Shown: positions 48,778 to 58,901 of the stretch, piece after piece | Layout: each line of letters begins with the position of its first letter | How positions within the stretch are numbered: position 1 is the stretch's first letter | The notes under the pieces: model-generated | Told to the model about the DNA's origin: nothing | Seen by the model: only the letters and a program-made list of their open reading frames with translations | Database searches by the model: none | Source of the DNA: Pedococcus aerophilus | Lineage (GTDB): Bacteria; Actinomycetota; Actinomycetes; Actinomycetales; Dermatophilaceae | Direction of reading: 5' to 3' | Assembly (NCBI RefSeq): GCF_039532215.1 | Contig: NZ_BAAARN010000001.1 | Span: 1,907,942-1,971,941 of the forward strand | Length of the DNA stretch: 64,000 nt | Position numbers and translations under genes: made by a program

Positions 48778-49944
48778 CTAGCGCACGCCGTAGAGGTGCT
48801 CCAGGGCCAGCTGGTCGAGGTGCTCGAACGCCATGCCGCGCCGCCCGGCCTCCTCGGGGTCGAAGGTGTCGTCGCGCAGGGACTCCACGTGCTCCCCCGC
48901 GGCCAGGGTCGCCACGGACAGCTCGTCCACGCGCGCCGCGTGCAGCGCCGCCTGCACCTCGGGGTCCGCGCGGAAGGCCCGCGACTTGTCCCGCAGGATG
49001 AGGTAGTTGCGCATGCAGCCGGCCGCAGAGGCCCACACGCCGTCCATGTCCTCGGTGCGCGGCGGCTTGAAGTCGAAGTGCCGCGGCCCGTCGTAGCCAC
49101 CGGTCTCGACCGTGTCGACGGTCCAGAACGCACCCCGGGCGTTGCCGGCACCGAACCGCAGGTCCTGGTCGAACCGCGGGCCGTGCTGGCCGTTGAGGTC
49201 GAGGTGGAAGAGCTTGCCGTGCCAGAGCGCCTGGGCGATCCCGTGTGCGTAGTTGAGCCCGGCCATCTCCTCGTGACCGACCTCGGGGTTGAGGCCGACG
49301 AGGTCGGAGTACTCGAGCTCCTCGATGAAGGCCAGCGCGTGCCCGATGGTCGGCAGGAGGATGTCGCCGCGCGGCTCGTTCGGCTTGGGCTCCAACGCGA
49401 ACCGCAGGTCGTAGCCCTGGCGCACGACGTACTCGCCGAGGACGTCGAAGGCCTCCTTGTAGCGGTCGAGCGCGGCCCGGACGTCCTTGGCCGCACCGGA
49501 CTCCGCGCCCTCACGCCCACCCCAGGCGACGAAGGTCTCCGCGCCCAGCTCGACGGCGAGGTCGATGTTGTCGGCGACCTTGCGGATCGCGAACCGGCGC
49601 ACGTCGCGGTCGTTGTTGGTGAACCCGCCGTCGCGGAAGACGGGGTGGGAGAACAGGTTGGTGGTCACCATCGGCACGGCCAGGCCGGTGTCGGCGAGCG
49701 CCTTGCGGAACGGCTCGAGGCGGGCCAGCCGTTCGCTCGCCGAGCTGCCGAACGGGACCACGTCGTCGTCGTGGAAGGTGATGCCGTACGCGCCGAGATC
49801 GCTCAGCCGGTGCACCGCCTCGGCCGGGTCGAGCGGCGGGCGGACCGCACCGCCGAAGACGTCGACACCCTCCCAGCCGACCGTCCAGAGGCCGAAGGAG
49901 AACTTGTCCTCCCGGACCGGTTGGTATGCCGCGTGGTCACTCAT
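48778..49944 (-). CDS. xylA: Xylose isomerase
   Basis: 388 residues, actinobacterial-type xylose isomerase. Visible are [32 protein letters not shown] with the catalytic His, [24 protein letters not shown] with metal-binding Glu, [25 protein letters not shown], and [21 protein letters not shown]. It converts D-xylose to D-xylulose (and glucose to fructose weakly). It is the last gene of the sugar operon, overlapping the TIM-barrel gene by four bases. No xylulokinase gene is in the window. Confidence 0.95.
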   Translation of the reverse strand: MSDHAAYQPVREDKFSFGLWTVGWEGVDVFGGAVRPPLDPAEAVHRLSDLGAYGITFHDDDVVPFGSSASERLARLEPFRKALADTGLAVPMVTTNLFSHPVFRDGGFTNNDRDVRRFAIRKVADNIDLAVELGAETFVAWGGREGAESGAAKDVRAALDRYKEAFDVLGEYVVRQGYDLRFALEPKPNEPRGDILLPTIGHALAFIEELEYSDLVGLNPEVGHEEMAGLNYAHGIAQALWHGKLFHLDLNGQHGPRFDQDLRFGAGNARGAFWTVDTVETGGYDGPRHFDFKPPRTEDMDGVWASAAGCMRNYLILRDKSRAFRADPEVQAALHAARVDELSVATLAAGEHVESLRDDTFDPEEAGRRGMAFEHLDQLALEHLYGVR

Positions 49945-51008
49945 GCGTCACTCCCCTTCGTCGCGTCGTCCCCGGCACCGCCGTCGGTGGCCGGGGCAGT
50001 CTCCTTGCCGGAGCTGAAGGCTGCGTCGAACGCCGCTGCCGGCGGCTCGAACGCGTACCGCCGCACGAACTCCACCGCCTCGGCCGCCCCGACGAGCCGG
50101 TCCATCCCGGCGTCCTCCCACTCGACCGAGATCGGGCCGGAGTAGCCGATCGCCGCGAGCGTGCGGAAGCAGTCCTCCCACGGCACGTCGCCGTGTCCGG
50201 TGGACACGAAGTCCCAGCCGCGACGTGGGTCGTTCCACGGCAGGTGCGACGACAACCTTCCGTTGCGGCCGTTGCCGACCCGCTTCCGGACGTCCTTGCA
50301 GTCGACGTGGTAGATCCGGTCCTGGAAGTCCCAGATGAACGCGGCCGGGTCGAGGTCCTGCCACACCATGTGCGACGGGTCCCAGTTGAGCCCGAACGCC
50401 GGACGGTGTCCGATCGCCTCGAGGGTGCGGACGGTCGTCCAGTGGTCGTAGGCGATCTCGCTCGGGTGCACCTCGTGGGCGAACCGCACGCCGACCTCGT
50501 CGTACACATCGAGGATCGGGTTCCAGCGGTCGGCGAAGTCCTGGTAGCCGGCCTCGATCGTCTCGGCGGACACCGGCGGGAACATCGCGACGTACTTCCA
50601 GATCGCCGACCCGGTGAACCCGATGACGGTGTCGACCCCGAGCTTCGCCGCGGCCCGGGCGGTGTCGGCCATCCGGGTGGCTGCGCGCCGGCGGACCCCC
50701 TCGGGGTGGCCGTCGCCCCAGACCGACGCCGGGAGGATGTCGTGGTGCCGCTGGTCGATCGGGTCGTCGCAGACGGCCTGCCCGACGAGGTGGTTGGAGA
50801 TGGCCCAGACGCCGAGCCCGTGCCGCTCGAGGATCTCGCGGCGCCCAGCGACGTAGTCGTCCTCCGCCAGGGCCCTATCGACCTCGAAGTGGTCACCCCA
50901 GCAGGCGATCTCGAGCCCGTCGTACCCCCACGACGCAGCGAGGCGGCAGACCTCCTCGAAGGGCAGGTCGGCCCACTGTCCGGTGAAGAGGGTGATCGGT
51001 CGTGCCAT
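49941..51008 (-). CDS. Sugar phosphate isomerase/epimerase (TIM barrel)
   Basis: 355 residues, AP_endonuc_2-type TIM barrel: [41 protein letters not shown], then [82 protein letters not shown] and [17 protein letters not shown], with the His/Glu/Asp pattern of metal-binding isomerases. The exact substrate is unknown. The ATG at 51008 follows an AGGACCG stretch; the longer frame upstream is out of context. Confidence 0.88.
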   Translation of the reverse strand: MARPITLFTGQWADLPFEEVCRLAASWGYDGLEIACWGDHFEVDRALAEDDYVAGRREILERHGLGVWAISNHLVGQAVCDDPIDQRHHDILPASVWGDGHPEGVRRRAATRMADTARAAAKLGVDTVIGFTGSAIWKYVAMFPPVSAETIEAGYQDFADRWNPILDVYDEVGVRFAHEVHPSEIAYDHWTTVRTLEAIGHRPAFGLNWDPSHMVWQDLDPAAFIWDFQDRIYHVDCKDVRKRVGNGRNGRLSSHLPWNDPRRGWDFVSTGHGDVPWEDCFRTLAAIGYSGPISVEWEDAGMDRLVGAAEAVEFVRRYAFEPPAAAFDAAFSSGKETAPATDGGAGDDATKGSDA

Positions 51009-51171
51009 TCGGTCCTCCAGGGTGCGCAGCGGTGGTGGAAACGGTGTCGGGCGTGGGTCCACGTCCGTAGAATCCCGTGCCACGTCCTTCTTGCAGAGAG
51101 TTGGGCGGAAGCCGGTTCCCGGCCGGGGCGCCGCTGCAACGGCACCACCCCGGCCGGGAGCCGGTCGGTCG

Positions 51172-52296
51172 TCAGCCGCGCAGGGCGGCCATGTTGTCGT
51201 AGCTGATCTTCGCGAGCGCGAGCGACTGACCGGGGTTGGCCGTGCCGCCGGGAGCGGTGTCCTGCTCCCACATCGGGTTGTGCGAGCCCTTCGAGCCGAC
51301 CCGACGCAGGAACGTCGCGTAGTCGATGTCGCCGGTCCCGAACGGCACCATGTCGTAGCCGTTCGCCGTGCCCGGGTTGCTCTTGCCGTCCTTGGCGTGG
51401 AACAGCGGGAAGCGCTTGGTCTGTGCCGCGACGACCGCTGCTGGGTCGAAGATCGACGTGACCGTCGACCCGTCCGCAGCCGTGTATGCCGTGTGCTTGT
51501 ACTTCGCGACGTGCGCCCAGTAGATGTCCATCTCGAGGAAGACGTTCTTGGGGTCGGTGTTGGCCAGGAAGTACTCGAGGCGACGGATGCCGGAGGACCG
51601 CGTGGGACGGCCCTGGGCATCGAGCGGTCCGCTGTCGAGCAGGAAGCTGTAGGCGATGTCGTGGTTGTGGGTATAGAGCTTCAGACCGTGCGTGGCGGCC
51701 CGGGCCCCGAGGAGGTCCCAGCGCTCCGCGGCGGCCGCCCAGTCCGCGACGTACGCACTGTTCGTCGGGTCGCTGCCGGTGCCGATGTGGCCCATGCCGA
51801 GGATGTTCGCGACCTCGCAGGCTGCGTCGAACGCAGCCAGCGTGGTGTCCGTGACCACCGACGGGACGCTGCCGTGGTTGCCCTCGGCCTCGAGTCCGTT
51901 GTCGTCCAGCCAGGTCCGCAGGAGCTGCGCGCCCGCCACCGAGTTCACGTTGCCACCGGGGGCGTTGACGTTCTGGTTGAACCCCGCGAACTCGATCTGC
52001 CGGTAGCCGATCCGCGACAGCTCCTCGAGCACGGCCTTGAAGCCGGACGCGTAGGGCGAGGTCGACGGGTCGCGCGAGATGGCGTCGCGCACCGTGTAGA
52101 GGATGATCCCTCGCCGCGGGGCCGGGATGAGCAGCCCGTTGGGCGAGCCCGCTGCCCCGGCGGGGCCGGCGAGGGAGACCGTCGAGGCGGTCGCCGCGGC
52201 GGCGGCCATGCCCGTCGTGGCGGCGAGGAACTGTCGGCGGTTGAGGCCGAGTCCCTTGATGAGGCCGATCGGGTTGACGTCGTTGTCGGTGTTCAT
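51172..52296 (-). CDS. Exported TIM-barrel protein (sugar isomerase/epimerase-like)
   Basis: 374 residues. A twin-arginine signal ([30 protein letters not shown], with RR at residues 20-21) indicates export, followed by an AP_endonuc_2-like barrel ([74 protein letters not shown]). Unlike its cytoplasmic neighbour it acts outside. Such exported barrels often sit with Gfo/Idh/MocA dehydrogenases in glycoside catabolism clusters. Substrate unknown. Confidence 0.85.
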   Translation of the reverse strand: MNTDNDVNPIGLIKGLGLNRRQFLAATTGMAAAAATASTVSLAGPAGAAGSPNGLLIPAPRRGIILYTVRDAISRDPSTSPYASGFKAVLEELSRIGYRQIEFAGFNQNVNAPGGNVNSVAGAQLLRTWLDDNGLEAEGNHGSVPSVVTDTTLAAFDAACEVANILGMGHIGTGSDPTNSAYVADWAAAAERWDLLGARAATHGLKLYTHNHDIAYSFLLDSGPLDAQGRPTRSSGIRRLEYFLANTDPKNVFLEMDIYWAHVAKYKHTAYTAADGSTVTSIFDPAAVVAAQTKRFPLFHAKDGKSNPGTANGYDMVPFGTGDIDYATFLRRVGSKGSHNPMWEQDTAPGGTANPGQSLALAKISYDNMAALRG

Positions 52297-52367
52297 GTTG
52301 CTCCTTCGTCACTGCAATGACAGGGGATACACGGGGGTGGAACGGGCCGAGCGGGAGAGCTCCTTCC

Positions 52368-53588
52368 TCAGTAGCTGATCTCGGGTGGGTCGATGGGGGT
52401 CCACGCGGCGCCACTGGCCGCGCTGGTCTCGACGGCGGCGAGCACCCGCTGGATGCCCAGGCCGTCGGCGAACGACGGTGAGGGGTCACGTCCCTCGGCG
52501 ATGGCGGCGAGCAGGTCGGCCGCCTGGTGGGTGAAGCCGTGCTCGTAGCCGAGTCCGTGTCCGGGCGGCCACCACGCCGCGACATACGGGTGGGTCTCCT
52601 CGGTGACCAGGACGCGGGTGAAGCCGGACCGCGGGCCGGGGGCGGTCGCGTCGTGGACGTGCAGGACGTTCATGTCCTCGAAGTCGAAGCTCAGGCTGCC
52701 GTGGGAGCCGTTGATCTCCACGCGGATGCTGTTCTTGCGACCGGTCGCGAAGCGGGTCGCCTCGAACGTCGCGAGCGCTCCCCCGCTGAACCGGCCGATG
52801 AAGATGGCGGCGTCGTCGACGGTGACCTGGCCGCGGCCCTCCCCGACCTCGGCCGAGAGCCCGTGGACCGCACCGGGGAGCGGGCGCTCCTTGACGAAGG
52901 TCTCGGTCAGCGCACTCACGCCGGTGAGCCGCTCGCCGGTGATGAACTGCGTCAGGTCGACGACGTGGGCACCCACGTCCCCGAGCGCTCCGGAGCCGGC
53001 GCGCTCCTTCTGCAGCCGCCACGTAAGCGGCGACTCGGGGTCGACGAGCCAGTCCTGGAGGTACTGCGCCCGGACGTGGCGGACCTCGCCGACCAGGCCC
53101 TCCTCGACGAGCTGCCGGGCGTACGCGACAGCCGGGACGCGGCGGTAGGTGAAGCCCACCATGGAGCGGACTCCCTTGGCCCGGGCGCACTCCGCGGCTC
53201 GCGCCATGGCCACGGCCTCCTCGACGGAGTTGGCCAGCGGCTTCTCGCAGAGCACGTGCTTGCCGGCCTCGAGGGCCGCGATGGCGATCTCCGCGTGGGT
53301 GTCGCCGGGGGTGCAGATGTCGACGAGGTCGACGTCGTCCCGGGTGATGAGCGCACGCCAGTCGGTCTCCACGTGGGCCCAGTCGAAGCGCCGGGCCATG
53401 TCATTCGCGGCACCGGCGTCACGCCCGCCGAGGGCGACGAGCCGAGGCGTGAGCTGCGGGTCGAAGAAGCTGCGGGCGTTGCGCCACCCCTGCGAGTGGG
53501 CCTGGCCCATGAAGGAGTAGCCGATCAGGCCGATGCCGAGGCTGCGCCGCTCGGGGGCGCGGTCGGTCGTGCTGGGTTCAGAGGACAT
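52368..53588 (-). CDS. Gfo/Idh/MocA-family dehydrogenase
   Basis: 406 residues. The Rossmann start reads IGLIGYSFMGQAHSQGW, followed by VDLVDICTPGDTHAEIAIAALEAGKHVLCEKPLA with the conserved catalytic-site EKP, and the C-terminal substrate domain (GDVGAHVVDLTQFITGERLTGVSA). It oxidises or epimerises a sugar or inositol using NAD(P). Start at ATG 53588, 71 bases before the next gene. A hairpin lies between it and the binding-protein gene. Confidence 0.92.
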   Translation of the reverse strand: MSSEPSTTDRAPERRSLGIGLIGYSFMGQAHSQGWRNARSFFDPQLTPRLVALGGRDAGAANDMARRFDWAHVETDWRALITRDDVDLVDICTPGDTHAEIAIAALEAGKHVLCEKPLANSVEEAVAMARAAECARAKGVRSMVGFTYRRVPAVAYARQLVEEGLVGEVRHVRAQYLQDWLVDPESPLTWRLQKERAGSGALGDVGAHVVDLTQFITGERLTGVSALTETFVKERPLPGAVHGLSAEVGEGRGQVTVDDAAIFIGRFSGGALATFEATRFATGRKNSIRVEINGSHGSLSFDFEDMNVLHVHDATAPGPRSGFTRVLVTEETHPYVAAWWPPGHGLGYEHGFTHQAADLLAAIAEGRDPSPSFADGLGIQRVLAAVETSAASGAAWTPIDPPEISY

Positions 53589-53632
53589 GGAGCACCTTCC
53601 GCCGGGTCGCGGTCGTGTCGAGGAGGTGGGGA

Positions 53633-53671
53633 GTGGTGCCCGCCGGCTGTGGGGCAGGGGGCGGGCACCAC
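53633..53671 (-). terminator. Hairpin between binding-protein and dehydrogenase genes
   Basis: Perfect 12-base arms GTGGTGCCCGCC and GGCGGGCACCAC with a 15-base loop, 19 bases after the binding-protein stop. Such elements commonly stabilise or limit transcription beyond highly expressed binding-protein genes. Confidence 0.68.
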
Positions 53672-53690
53672 GTCCCTGGTGCGTGCTGGG

Positions 53691-54749
53691 TCAGGACTTG
53701 AAGCCCAGCGGCAGGTACTTCTCGACGTTGTCCTTGTTGACGACGGGGGCGTTGAGGACGATGCGGCGCGGGACCTCGACCTGGACCAGGTCGGACAGGC
53801 CCTTCTGCTGCACGAGCAGGCGGGCGAGGCGGACGCCGTCGGCGGCCTGGGTCGGCGGGTAGATGACCGTGGCCTCCATCTTCCCCTCCTTGATCCACTG
53901 CATGGCGTTGGACGAACCGGCTCCACCGATGAAGGCGAACTCGTTGCGGTTGGCGTTCTCGAAGGCCTGCATGACGCCGATGCCCTGGTCGTCGTCGTGG
54001 TTCCAGATGATGTCGATCTTCTTGGCTGCCTGCAGGAGGTTGGAGGCCTCCTTCTCGCCGGACTCGGGGGTGAACTGGGCGGACACGCGGTTGTCGACGT
54101 TCTGGCCGCACGCCTTGAGCGCGTCGGCGAAGCCCTTGCTGCGGTCCTGCGTGAGCGGCAGCGCGTCGATGCCGGCGATCTCGGCGATGACCGGGTTGGT
54201 CAGGCTCTTGTCCTTGACCAGCTTGCAGGCGTAGGTGCCGGCGCTGACGCCCATGCCGTAGTTGTCGCCGAGCACCGTGGTGCGGGCGGCGAACGGGCTG
54301 GAGAACTCGCGGTCGACGTTGACGACCTGGATGCCGGCGTTCATCGCCTTGGTGGCGACCTCGGTCAGCGCCGCGCCGTCGGTCGGCAGCAGGACGATCG
54401 CGTCGACCTTGTCGTTGATGAACGTCTCGATCTGGGAGATCTGGAGGCTGGCGTCGTTGGTGCCCTCGGCGACCTTGAACTCGACGTCGCTGTACTTCTT
54501 CGCCTCGGCCTGGGCCGCGGAGTTGATGGCACCGAGCCAGCCGTGGTCGGCGGCCGGTCCGGAGAACCCGATGACCACCTTGTCGCCGGGGGCGTCGTTG
54601 TCGCTGGCGGCCTTGGCGGGTCCGCTGGCCGCGGCGTTCTCGGTGTCGGGCTCGTTGCTCGTGCAGCCGACGGCGAACAGGCCGACGATGCCGAGTGCGG
54701 CGACGGTCTTCAGGGGACGGGAGGCGGTACGGGTGCGCGTGCGGAACAT
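53691..54749 (-). CDS. Sugar ABC transporter substrate-binding lipoprotein
   Basis: 352 residues. Signal with lipobox: TVAALGIVGLFAVGCTSNE, lipidated Cys at about residue 29. The body is a ribose/xylose-type periplasmic-binding fold: VVIGFSGPAADHGWLGAINSAAQAEAKKY, INDKVDAIVLLPTDGAAL, GIQVVNVDREF, IWNHDDDQGIGVMQAFENANR. It would deliver sugar to the permease. Start at ATG 54749. Specificity is unknown; with xylA in the operon, a pentose or related sugar is plausible. Confidence 0.93.
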   Translation of the reverse strand: MFRTRTRTASRPLKTVAALGIVGLFAVGCTSNEPDTENAAASGPAKAASDNDAPGDKVVIGFSGPAADHGWLGAINSAAQAEAKKYSDVEFKVAEGTNDASLQISQIETFINDKVDAIVLLPTDGAALTEVATKAMNAGIQVVNVDREFSSPFAARTTVLGDNYGMGVSAGTYACKLVKDKSLTNPVIAEIAGIDALPLTQDRSKGFADALKACGQNVDNRVSAQFTPESGEKEASNLLQAAKKIDIIWNHDDDQGIGVMQAFENANRNEFAFIGGAGSSNAMQWIKEGKMEATVIYPPTQAADGVRLARLLVQQKGLSDLVQVEVPRRIVLNAPVVNKDNVEKYLPLGFKS

Positions 54750-54863
54750 CGTTGTTCTCCTTGCAGGGCGAGGTGGTGCTGCCGGGTGGCGTGGTGCTCG
54801 AGATGCGTTGGTGCGTATGGCGCGTGCGTGGGTCCGGTGGTGTGCCGAGGGGGTCCGCTGTCC

Positions 54864-54905
54864 GCGGTCAGGGAGCTCGGTGGGTGCGGTCAGGGAGCTC
54901 GGTGG
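54864..54905. repeat. 22-base direct repeat at the permease 3' end
   Basis: GCGGTCAGGGAGCTCGGTGG occurs at 54864-54883 and 54886-54905; the second copy holds the permease stop codon. Looks like a recent tandem duplication of the gene's last codons into the intergenic space. Confidence 0.85.
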
Positions 54906-55966
54906 CGGGCTGCGACGCGTTGCTGCAGCAGCACCGCGGCGACGATGATCAGTCCCTTGGCCACGTTCTGGGTCGACGTGTCGAGGTTGTTGAGCGTGAA
55001 GACGTTGGTCAGCGTGTTGAAGATCAGGACGCCGAAGACGGTGCCGACGATGGTGCCCCGCCCACCGCTGAGGAGCGTGCCGCCGATGACGACGGCGGCG
55101 ATGGCATCGAGCTCCCAGAGCGAGCCGTGCGTCGAGGTGCCAGTGGTCGTCCGGGCCATGATCATCACCGCGGCGATTCCGCAGGCGACGCCGAGGAGGA
55201 TGTAGAGGTACATCGTCTGGCGCTGCACCTTGATGCCTGCGAGCCGAGCGGCCTCGGGGTTGCCGCCGACCGCCAGGGTGCGACGGCCGAACGTCGTGCG
55301 GTTCAGCAGCAGCCACCCGGCCACCGCGACGAGGGCGAAGATGATCACCAGGACCGGGAGACCGAGAACGCGGGCGTTGAAGAAGTCGATGAAGCCGCGG
55401 TCGCTGACGATCTGGGTTCGTCGCTGGGCGATGATCTCGGCCAGACCTCGCGCGGCGGCGAGCATGGCGAGGGTGACGATGAACGGTGCGATCCGGGCGT
55501 AGGCGATGAGGGCCCCATTGACCAGTCCACAGGCCGCGCCCACGACGATCGCGGTGAACACCATGACGATCCAGTGGGTGTCCGCGGCCATGGACTGGGT
55601 GGCGAGCGTGGTCGCCCAGACCGAGGCGAGCGCCGCGATGGCGCCCACGGACAGGTCGATGCCGCCGCCGCTGATGACGAACGTCATGCCGATGCTGACC
55701 ACGCCGATGACCGATGCGAGGCGCAGGATCGTGAGCGCGTTGTCGATGCTGGCGAAGCGGTCGCCGGCTGTCGCGACGCCGACGACGCACAGGAGCACCA
55801 GGGCGATGACGAGTCCGAGGTTGCGGCCGGCAGCGCCGGCGAGCACGGTGCCCAGCGGTCCGGGGCGGCCGGTGGACCCGACCTCCGCCGCCGGGGCGGC
55901 AGTCTCCTGACGGGCTGCCCCCTGGCTGGCCGGGTCGGGGGTGGTGGTCGTCGAGTCGAGGCTCAC
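54890..55966 (-). CDS. Sugar ABC transporter permease
   Basis: 358 residues, GTG start overlapping the ATPase stop as GTGA. After a 45-residue polar Ala/Pro/Thr N-terminus there are about nine to ten hydrophobic segments typical of RbsC/XylH-type permeases, with VISGGGIDLSVGAI, GLVNGALIAYARIAPFIVTLAMLAAARGLA, AVGGNPEAARLAGI and AAVVIGGTLLSGGRGTIVGTVFGVLIFNTLTNVF. It pairs with the two-domain ATPase and the binding lipoprotein. A 140-base gap precedes the binding-protein gene. Confidence 0.93.
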   Translation of the reverse strand: MSLDSTTTTPDPASQGAARQETAAPAAEVGSTGRPGPLGTVLAGAAGRNLGLVIALVLLCVVGVATAGDRFASIDNALTILRLASVIGVVSIGMTFVISGGGIDLSVGAIAALASVWATTLATQSMAADTHWIVMVFTAIVVGAACGLVNGALIAYARIAPFIVTLAMLAAARGLAEIIAQRRTQIVSDRGFIDFFNARVLGLPVLVIIFALVAVAGWLLLNRTTFGRRTLAVGGNPEAARLAGIKVQRQTMYLYILLGVACGIAAVMIMARTTTGTSTHGSLWELDAIAAVVIGGTLLSGGRGTIVGTVFGVLIFNTLTNVFTLNNLDTSTQNVAKGLIIVAAVLLQQRVAARHRAP

Positions 55967-57480
55967 GCCGCGTCTCCTCTCATGATGATGTCGAGCACTG
56001 CGTGTTCGTCGATGTCGTCGGCCGGCCCCTCGTGCAGGACGCTGCCCTCGCCGATGACCAGGACGCGGTCGGAGAGGCCGAGGACCTCCTCGATCTCGCT
56101 GGAGACCACGACGACGGCCACCCCCGAGTCGGCCAGGCGTCGGACCAGGGCGTAGATCTCGGAGCGGGCCCCGACGTCGACGCCTCGCGTGGGTTCGTCG
56201 AGCAGCAGCACGCGGCATCCCCGGAGCAGCCAGCGCGCCAGCACGATCTTCTGCTGGTTGCCGCCGGACAACGTGCGCATCTCGCGGTGGATGCCGGCCG
56301 GACGCACGTCGAGGCTGCGGACCTGCTCCTCGGCGGCGCGGTTCTCGGCGTCGTGGTCGAGGAAGCCGCCCCGGGCGAAGCGCGACAGGCTCGCCATGCT
56401 GATGTTCCTCGCGACGCTGTCGCCGAGCAGGAGTGCCTGGCTCTTGCGCTCCTCGGGGCACAGCCCGATACCGGCCTGCACGGCTGCGCCGACCGAGCCG
56501 TTGCGCAGACGCGTCCCGTCCACCTCGACCGTCCCGGCCTGCGCCTTGCGGGCACCGAAGACGGTCTCGATGATCTCGGAGCGGCCGGCGCCGACGAGGC
56601 CGGCGAGCCCGAGCACCTCGCCGGGGCTGACCTCGAAGCTCACGTCGGCGAACTCTCCGGTGCGACCCAGGCCCTGCACCCGCAGGAGCGGCTCGGCGTC
56701 CGGCACCCCGGGACGGGGTGGGAAGACGTACTCGATGGAGCGGCCGGTCATCAGGCGGATGACCTCGGAGGTGGGCGTCTCCTTGGCGGGCAGCCCGGTG
56801 GCCACGGTGCGGCCGTCCTTGAGGACGGTGACGCGGTCGCCGATGGTGCGGATCTCCTCGAGCCGGTGGGAGATGTAGACGACGGCCACACCCTCGGCGG
56901 TGAGGTCGCGGATGACGTGGAACAACCGCTGCACCTCGCCGCCGTCCAGGACCGCGGACGGCTCGTCCATGATGATGAGCCGGGCCTCGTGGGAGAGCGC
57001 GCGGGCCATGCTGACGATCTGCTGGCCGGCGGCCGAGAGGGTCCCGACCTCGGTGGACGGCGAGATCTCCGGGTGGCCCAGCCGGCGCAGCAGGGCAGCG
57101 GCCTCGCGAGCGGTCTGGCGGCGCTGGGAGAAACCGAACCGCGTCCGCTCGTGGCCGAGGAAGATGTTCTCGGCGACGGTGAGCCCCTCGACGAGGTCGA
57201 GCTCCTGGTAGATCGTCGCGATACCGAGGTCCATGGCGGCCTGGGGGTGGCCGAGCCGGATCTCCTCGCCGTTCCAGGTGATGGTGCCCTCGTCGGGCTG
57301 GTGCACCCCGGCCAGGACCTTGATGAGGGTCGACTTGCCCGCGCCGTTCTGCCCTAGGAGGCAATGCACCTCACCGGGTCGCACGTCGAGGTCGACGCCG
57401 CCCAGGGCGAGCACGCCCGGGAAACGCTTCACGATGTCGGCCATCACCAGCAGGGGTGAGGCGCCGTTGCCTCGGTTCAT
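55963..57480 (-). CDS. Sugar ABC transporter ATP-binding protein (two ABC domains)
   Basis: 505 residues, RbsA/XylG type. First domain: Walker A GQNGAGKS (43-50), signature LSAAGQQIVSMARALS, Walker B LIIMDEPSA. Second domain: degenerate Walker A GLVGAGRSE, signature LSGGNQQKIVLARWL, Walker B VLLLDEPTRGVDVG. The two-domain form serves ribose, xylose, galactose or inositol uptake. First gene of the operon; the control region with an inverted repeat lies upstream, divergent from the ROK gene. Confidence 0.95.
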   Translation of the reverse strand: MNRGNGASPLLVMADIVKRFPGVLALGGVDLDVRPGEVHCLLGQNGAGKSTLIKVLAGVHQPDEGTITWNGEEIRLGHPQAAMDLGIATIYQELDLVEGLTVAENIFLGHERTRFGFSQRRQTAREAAALLRRLGHPEISPSTEVGTLSAAGQQIVSMARALSHEARLIIMDEPSAVLDGGEVQRLFHVIRDLTAEGVAVVYISHRLEEIRTIGDRVTVLKDGRTVATGLPAKETPTSEVIRLMTGRSIEYVFPPRPGVPDAEPLLRVQGLGRTGEFADVSFEVSPGEVLGLAGLVGAGRSEIIETVFGARKAQAGTVEVDGTRLRNGSVGAAVQAGIGLCPEERKSQALLLGDSVARNISMASLSRFARGGFLDHDAENRAAEEQVRSLDVRPAGIHREMRTLSGGNQQKIVLARWLLRGCRVLLLDEPTRGVDVGARSEIYALVRRLADSGVAVVVVSSEIEEVLGLSDRVLVIGEGSVLHEGPADDIDEHAVLDIIMRGDAA

Positions 57481-57498
57481 GTTCGGGACGCTAACCGC

Positions 57499-57525
57499 AC
57501 TTTTGCATGCGCGTCAAGCAAAAGT
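57499..57525. promoter_or_regulatory. Candidate ROK operator between ABC operon and regulator
   Basis: Perfect eight-base arms ACTTTTGC and GCAAAAGT with an 11-base centre, 19 bases upstream of the ATPase start and 65 upstream of the ROK start. It is AT-rich against the surroundings. Likely binding site of the adjacent ROK protein controlling both directions; the assignment is inference. Confidence 0.65.
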
Positions 57526-57589
57526 ATGGGGCAATCGTAGAAGTTCTGGTTGGTGTGCTTGTGGAAGTCCGCTGTGCTTCACTACATCC

Positions 57590-58789
57590 GTGAACAGCGC
57601 AGGCCCCCTCGTGACGGTGACCGGGCCGTCCGGCGCCGGCGACCTCCTCCAGCTCATGCGCGACGGCACCCCGCGCACCCGCGCCGAGCTCATCGCCCTC
57701 ACCGGGCTTGCCCGGTCGACGGTGGGCGCCCGTGTCGACGCCCTGCTGGGCGTGGGCCTGCTGACCCCCTCCGGCGAGGCTGCGAGCACCGGTGGCCGCC
57801 CGGCGGCCAGGTTCGCGTTCAACCCCGAGGCCCGCGTCGTCATCGGTGCGGACCTCGGCGCCACCCATGCCCTCGTCGCCCTCACCGACCTCAGCGGTCG
57901 GGTCATCGCGGAGAAGGCCGAGGCCATCGACATCACCCAGGGACCGGTCGTGGTGCTGGACTGGCTGGTCCGCACCGGCCGCGCCCTGATGCGCTCGGCG
58001 GGACGTCGGCGCAGCGAGCTCGTGGGCGTCGGCATCGGCCTGCCCGGACCCGTCGAGCACTCGACCGGCCGCCCCGCGTCGCCGCCGATCATGCCGGGCT
58101 GGGACGGCTACGACGTCCCCGCCCACGTGTCCGCCGGGCTCGGCGGTCCGGTGCTCGTCGACAACGACGTCAACATCATGGCCCTCGGCGAGCACGCCTC
58201 GATCTACCCCGACGTCGAGCACCTCGTCTTCGTCAAGGTGGCGACCGGCATCGGCGCGGGCATCGTCAGCGGTGGACGCCTGCACCGCGGCGCCCAGGGC
58301 TCCGCCGGCGACCTCGGCCACGTCGCAGCACCGCACGGTGGCGACGTCCTCTGCACCTGCGGCAACCTCGGCTGCCTCGAGGCTGTCGCCAGCGGCCCGG
58401 CGATCGTGAAAGCCCTTCGCGCGCAAGGGATCGAGGCCACCGACAGCCGCGGTCTCATCGCCTTGGCCAAGGCCGGCGACATGGCTGCCTCGTCGGCCAT
58501 CCGTCAGGCCGGACGGGAGATCGGCGAGGTCCTCGCGACCTGCGTGAGCATGCTCAACCCGTCGGTCATCGTCGTCGGGGGGATCCTCGCGCAGTCCGCC
58601 GAGAGCCTGCTCGCCGGTGTGCGGGAGATCGTCTACGGGCGGTCCCTGCCCCTGGCGACGGGGAACCTCCAGATCGTCGCGGCACGCACCGGCGACCACG
58701 CCGGTGTCATCGGCGCGGCCACCATGGTGATCCAGCACGTCCTGTCGGCCGACCAGGTCGAGCAGTACCTCGTGAACACCGCTTCCTGA
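57590..58789 (+). CDS. ROK-family transcriptional regulator
   Basis: 399 residues. Winged helix-turn-helix at about 18-65 (MRDGTPRTRAELIALTGLARSTVGARVDALLGVGLL), then the ROK fold with VVIGADLGATHALVALTDLSG, GVGIGLPGPVEHSTG, VLVDNDVNIMALGEH, and the zinc motif CTCGNLGCLE. XylR/NagC-type repressor, released by a sugar. GTG at 57590 is chosen as the first start giving the helix-turn-helix; no strong ribosome site is seen. Divergent from the ABC operon it probably controls. Confidence 0.9.
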   Translation: MNSAGPLVTVTGPSGAGDLLQLMRDGTPRTRAELIALTGLARSTVGARVDALLGVGLLTPSGEAASTGGRPAARFAFNPEARVVIGADLGATHALVALTDLSGRVIAEKAEAIDITQGPVVVLDWLVRTGRALMRSAGRRRSELVGVGIGLPGPVEHSTGRPASPPIMPGWDGYDVPAHVSAGLGGPVLVDNDVNIMALGEHASIYPDVEHLVFVKVATGIGAGIVSGGRLHRGAQGSAGDLGHVAAPHGGDVLCTCGNLGCLEAVASGPAIVKALRAQGIEATDSRGLIALAKAGDMAASSAIRQAGREIGEVLATCVSMLNPSVIVVGGILAQSAESLLAGVREIVYGRSLPLATGNLQIVAARTGDHAGVIGAATMVIQHVLSADQVEQYLVNTAS

Positions 58790-58901
58790 CACCACCGACG
58801 ATCGTCACCCGGGACTCCGGCTGCCGGGATGCTCCGGTCGCCAGACCGGGGGCACAGGTGCCGGCTGATTGGGACGGGCCCCGGCCGGGTACCCCCACTG
58901 C

